Assembly: GCA_963576725.1 (NCBI GenBank)
Contig: OY755241.1
Span: 31,250,853-31,314,852, forward strand
DNA length: 64,000 nt
Source: Azorinus chamasolen
Taxonomy: Eukaryota > Mollusca > Bivalvia > Cardiida > Solecurtidae
Direction: 5' to 3'
Made by a program: the position numbers and the translations under genes. This document shows, piece after piece, positions 12,401 through 20,200 of this stretch. The notes under the pieces were generated by a model. The model had not been told where the DNA came from, searched no databases, and was given only the letters and a program-made list of their open reading frames with translations. Position 1 is the first letter of the stretch. Every line of letters starts with the position of its first letter.

Positions 12401-15400
12401 TGTCATTCAACAATCACCAAAATTCAATCAAAGTGTCAGCAAACAGGAAGTAGATGGAAGACAGACCTGAAAAGGGGACATACATTACAAGTCACTATGA
12501 TAATGCTTCAGACCCAATATCAAGTCATTCCACCTTACACAAGCCAAGAAATCCTTGACGAAAATTTCGGACGTACAGACGTACGTATGTAGACATACGG
12601 ACGGTCAAGGGTAAAACTTAATGCCCTCGTCGCCTAAAGGCGGAGGAATAAAAATAGAATATGAGGTAATGAGATAAATACACATCAATAACTATTCTGT
12701 TAAGTCGGCAAGGATTACCAGGATCAACCTGAGAAATCAATTCCATTGTGTGCTATTGCTTATGCAAAGAATACAAAAACTATCTGCTCATACTGCAACC
12801 CACTGCAGCTTTTTTTTTAATTTGCTAAATGCATATAAAATCAATAGCCCAGCACTAAGCCATTTTCTAGGATTCAGAAGCATAGACGAATTAAACCTTT
12901 TCTACATGAAATTCACAAAAGCCATAAGAAATAATGACATCATACATACTGATTATGGTATCTGATTTTTTTTATGGGTTATGATATGAGAAATTTGACC
13001 ATGGCAAAAACTGTAGAATAAGATCTCTATATTCCATGAACAAACAAAGCAGACCTTGATTAGACTCCTACAGGCATATCATTTGACCTGGTATATCTAT
13101 ATATAAAGTAAAGCCTTAAAAAGGCAGTGAACGGTTAACCCATTCCCTCATAGGCTATTTTAAGATACAACCTCTTTGAATAAATCTACCGAAAAGGAGC
13201 ATTAACTAGAGAAAAGGATTTTTTTTTAGAATTCCGCAGTTTGAAACCATTGTGATAAATAGAGCATTTGCTCCTATAGGAGCAAATGCTCTATTTATCA
13301 CAATGGTTTCACAAAGTGACTTTTACAGAGTCGCCAAAAGTCATCAATATGAGGGAAAGGGTTAACCCCTTCTCTCATACAAACACCTTTTCATGCCTTT
13401 GCAAACAGAGTCGACCCAGATCAGATGGTGCCTTTTCATGCCTTAGCAGAATAGACCCAGATCAGACAGCTCCTGTAGGAGCCATCTGATCAGGATCTGC
13501 TTTGGTTGCTAATGAACTCTACGGAATTTCTACCAACACAAAATATTTCTGTGTACATTAATATGCCATTATAAAAATTCAGCTTATAAATATTAATCAT
13601 GTCATTATTTCATACATAAATATGCAATAGGGAAATGTAGGTTTTTATCACCCACCTGTAGGTTTGACAACTCTCCAATCTGGTCTGGTAAGGATTTGAG
13701 CTCATTATTGTGAAGATCCAGCACCTACAATGAGACATTGAATACAGGTAATTCATAAACCTGAGATACTAGACTATGCCAACACATATACAGTAAAAAC
13801 CCTCTAAACTAGAATTCTAGTAGAGGAGAATTAAGATACTTTTAGGCAGGTGGCTGCTTAATGCATGGGCACAGTCATGCAGAACGCTCCTAGAGGAGCT
13901 TTCTGCATGGCTTTCACCCTGAATAAAGCTGCCACCTGTCTCTAAAACTGATAAAACGTCTGGTTTAGATTGGTTTTACTGTAATTGTGACAGTCACATA
14001 AGATGGCTGAGAGAATGAAACAAGAGTGTTCAAAGGAACACAGGTGTCACCTACCTACTGAAGTGGAAAGGTGAACAAAAAAAACATGAACCACAATGGT
14101 TTTGTGATCAGGATGACATGTAAAGGTTGGGTTGTTGGATACAAATATTTGGCAGACACTCCTAAGTGGCAAACAGTGTCTACTCAGATAAAATATCACA
14201 TCTGTGTCAGTCTGCTCAGTTTCAAAGAAACTTTATTGATGTTGCATGATCCCATTTGGCTTTTGTATCAAACACATCAATCCTTTCCTCCATCAATATT
14301 AATTTAAGAAATAATGATGTCATAATTTAGATTAATTTGTTATAATAGCATATTGTCCATAGCAAAAACTGTTCGAAACCATTGTGATAAATACAGCATT
14401 TGCTCCAATACGAGCAAATGCTGTATTTATCACAATGGTTTCATAAAGTGACTTTTACAGAGGCGTAGAAAGGTGTATTAATGGAGGAAAGGTTTAATAA
14501 AAGGCCAATGCCTTGCATTAGTAGGCTACCCACCCTGATGCTTAGCAGGTCATTGATGCTACCACTATGTGGGAACAGTGAATTCAGCCAGTTATCATGT
14601 AGCAGTAGAACCTACAACGATAAAAACAAAAACATTCCAAACAGTGAATTCAGCCAGTTATCATGTAGCAGTAGAACCTACAACGATAAAAACAAAAACA
14701 TTCCAAACAGTGAATTCAGCCAGTTATCATGTAGCAGTAGAACCTACAACGATAAAAACAAAAACATTCCAAACAGTGAATTCAGCCAGTTATCATGTAG
14801 CAGTAGAACCTACAACGATAAAAACAAAAACATTCCAAATAGTGAATTCAGCCAGTTATCATGTAGCAGTAGAACCTACAACGATAAAAACAAAAACATT
14901 CCAAACAGTGAATTCAGCCAGTTATCATGTAGCAGTAGAACCTACAACGATAAAAACAAAAACATTCCAAACTAGAAGGTGAGCCCGTAAGAATACAGAG
15001 TAGTAAACTGTTGACCCATTCTCTTATAGGCTATTTAAGACCCATTCCCTCATAGGCTATTTTTAGATCCAACTGCTTTGAATAAATCTACTGAAAAGAA
15101 GCATTTACTAGAAAAAAGGAATTTTTCAGAATTGTGTAGATTTGAAATCAATATGATAGGGCAAATGAGCAAGAGCTAGAGCAAATGCTTTATTTATCAC
15201 AATGGTTTCAAAAAGCGACTTATACAGAGGCGTCAATGAGGAAATGGGTTAACCTATTCCTCATATTGACGCCTTTCTACGCCTCTGCAAAAGTCACCTG
15301 TTGAAACCATTGTAATAAATAGAGCATTTGCTCCTATAGGAGCAAATGCTCTATTTATCACAATGGTTTCAAACTACAATATTCTAAAATTTTCCTTTTC

Positions 15401-16878
15401 TCTAGTTTATGCTCCTTTTCGGTAGATTCATTCAAAGTGGATGGATCTAAAAATAGCCTATGAGGTAATGGGTTAACCTGTAGACACACATGTCTGAAAC
15501 ACGCATGTTTGAAACATGTACTCTCCACAACCTTGGCTTAAAGTGATAGTCCTTATAATAATAACATCATAAACATCGTGTTGGTTATGTTTAAGTTCAA
15601 ATTGATAACCTATAGCTTGTCAAATTTGAATTTATGAACTTCACAACAGCAGGTTTTAAGTGCTTGTGTAGTGGCCTTAAGATGTCGCCCTGTACTTCAT
15701 TCTCAGTGTTCTCAGGGGGTGTGAGTAGTGTTGCATACATGTGATAACTACCGGATTCTGCGGGAGACTACCGGATTTGAGCCCAACTCCCGCAAGTCCC
15801 GGCCGGGAGACGAAATCTCCCGATTTCTGAATAAAAATGATTTTTATTTTTTTCCCACCCCATTTTCTATCATTTTTTGTCAATAAGCGCTAGCCAGACG
15901 CCTCAAAGAACCAGTGTTGTTGACTTATTTACTGCCCTATTTATCATGGCAGGCACAGCACCGTGTCCCTTTTGTAGTACGTCGCCATGTTGCCCCTTAT
16001 CAAAGACCACCGCAGCATGCCCTAAATACCATGCTGTGTAATTGTGGCCCCAGTGAAAGGGATTAAATGGTCAGCAAACTCAGCATGGTGTGTTATTTAC
16101 CTTGGCATGTGTGTATTCCGTAACATAAACATTTGTGTATGCATATATGTCTCTGGTGTATTACACTGTCGTCATTACATGCTTTTTTCTTCACGGTCAG
16201 GTTCTACTAAATTTCTGTTGAAGACGATCTTATTTTCTGAGACTAAACATCTAGATAGTTACTTTATTAAATTAATTTAGGTTCTAAGTTTATTAATAGA
16301 TGTCCACATGGCATAACTGTAATGAAAATGTGCTTTTATCAGAAAAAATAAAATTTAAAAAAATTGGTTGCCTCAAACCACGGATTTTTCGAACGGTGAA
16401 ATGTGTCATTTCATAGAGGCAAACACAAACATTGTTTTCCACAGACATTTGGTAACATATTCAAAAGAAATTGTGTTTGTATTGAGTATAGAATGTATGG
16501 ATGTCAAATACACAAAATTTGGTGAGATAGGAAGCACTTTTCAAACCAAAAATGAAACTACAAAATGCAAAGATAGTGTACTAGTGTTTGGATAGTACCA
16601 TATTTCGGACAGAAAGTGACAAATGTATTATGTTTATTTCAGAATATAAATTTCTGGATATATTTCATTACAAAAATGAATTAAAATAATAAAAACAATA
16701 ATGTCAATAATAATATAAGAATGAGAATAATGTAAATAATGATAGTAAAAATAATAATAATAAACACATGTCTATCAATTGGCCAGTTAAAATAATAAAC
16801 ACAAGTCTATCCATTGGCCAGAATGGAATGGAATAGAAAGAAATGGTAATTAGAAGAGAGTATATGGAAATATATAAT

Positions 16879-16920
<42 letters not shown>

Positions 16921-17253
16921 AAGAATAGAAATGAATAGTAATTAGAATAGATTATATGAGCACAGAATAGATAATGGAATAGAATGGAATGAAACACAAA
17001 GGAATTAGAATAGATAAGAGAATGAGATGGAATGGAATAGAAAGGAATGGGAAATGTTGAGTAGATGTTGATGGATGTAGAACAGAGAATAGTACAGAAT
17101 AGAATAAGGAATAGGATATAAAATAGAATTAATACAAACTAAATTACACAGATGTAATTTGCTAGATAGGCAAAAAAAATGCCCTAGTAATTAAGATGGT
17201 TTGTCGCGCATAAAAGTGTTTTTTATCATACCTCCTCCTTTCAAACCAGGTGT

Positions 17254-17284
<31 letters not shown>

Positions 17285-20200
17285 GGGTCTTTTCTTGCAG
17301 ATATTTATGTAATATAAATATAGGTCTCTGGCCTATTATACCATCAAATAACCATCCGCATAAATCTCCCTCTTTGAAACCCAATCTCCCTCATTTGAAA
17401 AGCTAATCTCCCTCTTTGCCTCGAAAAAATTATCACATGTATGAGTGTTGCAGTTTTCATAACTGCTCCCCAGATCAGATGGTTCCTGTAAGAGCTGTCT
17501 GATCAGAGTCTGCTCTGTTTGCTTATGAAGTAATATAGATATGTTTAAACAGTTTCTGGCATGGCCAAATTTTCTTATGTTAATGTGCTAATGTTAATAT
17601 TCATGAGGTCATTATTTCTTACATGAATATTCATGGAGTAAAGGGTGAAATAAAGGAAGACAGTTTTACACTTCTATTGTATAGAAATACATTAATGACA
17701 TACCTCTTTTTGTAGAACTTTACACAGGGCAAACACTTTGGATGGAACCTAAACAAGAAACAATAATTAATTAACAGATCTAAACAAGAAACAATAATTA
17801 TGTAATAAACAAACCTAAACGAGAAACAATAATTAAGTAACAAACCTAATCAAGAAGCAATAATTAATTAACAAACCTGTATACCAAAAGCCAAAAGCTC
17901 CCAGGAGTGTTTAACCCTTTCCTCCATAAATATGCCTTTCTACGCCTCTTTAACCATTGTGATAAATAGAGCATTTGCTCCTATAGGAGCAAATGCTCTA
18001 TTTATCACAATGTTTTAAAATTACAAAATTCTAAAAAAATCCTTTTCTCTAGTTAATTCTCCTTTTCAGAAGATTTATTCAAAGAGGTTGGATCTAAAAA
18101 TAGCCTATGGAGGAAAGGGTTAACTGAATTTTTTTAAAATGGCATATGTACACAGGATGTTTTGGCTCAGAAAGAAACTGTAGAATCAGATCTATATCAT
18201 ACCGTAATCAAACAGAGCAGACCCTGATCAGATGTCTCCTAAAGCAATCTGATCTGGGTCTACTCCAGCTGACTTGTTGTAGGTCGGTGGTTCTACTTGG
18301 ATGTTCTTCTGTGCATAAAACAATTTGATCCGTGCACAGAAAAACATCTAGATGGTCTTCCTCCACCTGTAATTAGCTGGAAGTCGTGATATGACCGAAA
18401 TACTGTTAAAACGAAATAAAAAATAGGAGGCTACTGTAAGCAGGGATCTTTCAAAAACTATTATAAAATCTACTTTCAAAACATTTAACTGATAAAGTCA
18501 CCAGCAATACAGGAGCACCTCTCTACAATAATCACTTAATGGTGAGTTTAAAAGCAGGTCACACATTAGTGAAGCCATCACTTGCTTTAACACTTTATTT
18601 CATAAATAAGTCTGCAAACTGAGTAGACCAAGATCCTATAGGAGCTGTCTGATCAGAGTCTGCTACGTTTGCTTATGGAAAAAATAGAGATCAGATTTTA
18701 CAGTTTCCATCATGGTGAACATAATCCATTTTCCATGTTCCATTTTATTGATTCTGTGCAGGAATATTAATGAGATTGTAAAAACTTGAATAAATGTTAA
18801 CAATCTGTGCAGGAATATTAATGAGAGTATAAAAACTTGAATAAATGTTAACACTTTCCTTCATATAAATGTCTTTTCACGCCATTGCAAATGGAGAAGA
18901 TCCAGATCAGATGGCTCCTATAGGAGCCATCTGATCAGGGTCTGCTCCGTTTGCTTTTGGTACAATATAAATCCAACTCTTCAGTTTCTCTCTGAGCCAA
19001 CAATCCATGTGTTCATTATTATGCCATTATTAAAATTAAGCTTATAAATATTCATGATGTCATCATCTCTTACATGAATATTCAACAGGGAAAAGGTTAA
19101 GCGACCACTTGCTTTAACCCTTTCCTTCATATAAATGCCTTTTCACACATTTGAAAACAGAGAAGACCCAGATCAGATGGCTCTCATTGTAGTCATTTGA
19201 TCAGGGTCTGATCTGGGTACAGTATTCCTCCTTTTATACTTCATTATAACTATTTTAGCCATGGATATCTAGTAGGTATTAAAATTTGAATAAACACAGA
19301 ACAGGGAAAGTGTTAACCCTTTCCTCCATAAATACGCCTTTCTAGGCCTCAGTAAAAGTCACTTTTTGAAACCATTGTGATAAAAAGAGCATTTGCTCCA
19401 TAGGAGCAAATGTTCAATTTATCACAATGGTTTCAATACTACACAATTCTAAACTTTTCCTTTTCTCTAGTAAATGCTCCTTTTCAGTAGATTTATTCAA
19501 AGAGGTTGGATCTAAAATAACCTATGAGGGAATGGGTTAAAGACCCAGAATTAGGTTAGCCTATATACTTATTTACTTATACCTATAAATTCAGCTAATA
19601 CATATTCATGATATCATTATTTCTTAGACGAATATTCAACAAGGAGAGGGTGAAGTAAATGCAGTACTCTTACCTCCTCAAGCTCACAGTTAGAGATATC
19701 AAAGATGGGTTCGGGATTTTCCTGGGCCTGCAATACAAACAATAGTAAATTAGTAATGTAACACTTTGCACACTAGCAGTGAATTTGATATTACCTACAT
19801 GTATGCAGACAGATTGGATCCAGATGAGATAAAAAGACTAGGCCTCACATCAGGATTCAATATTTGTCACTAAGACCACATTTTTGACTAGAATATAAGA
19901 CAAGCAAACAATGCGGAAACTGCATTAAAGCTGGATGTTTTGACTTTGACCCGATTTCATGTATCCTTGTATCAACTGAAAGACCTTCACCCAAGCTATC
20001 TGCATACCAAATATAAATTGTTTAGCATATGTAGTTCAGAAGCTATAACAAAATTTTGATGACAGCAAAGTTTTCAAAATAGTGACCTTGACCTAATTTC
20101 AGGTATCTTTATTTCATCTGTAAGGTCCTTACCGAAGCTATCTGAATACCAAAGGTGAATTGCCTACCGTTCGTGGATCAGAAGTTATAGCAAAATATTA

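Noticed and set aside
12299..12592. 97-residue plus-strand frame
   Set aside because: It is the PRL-2 tandem core; the same sequence recurs at 33420-33720 with no coding conservation.
14481..14982. Two overlapping plus-strand frames of 164 and 137 residues
   Set aside because: Both are translations of the 66-bp array, open only because the period is a multiple of three.
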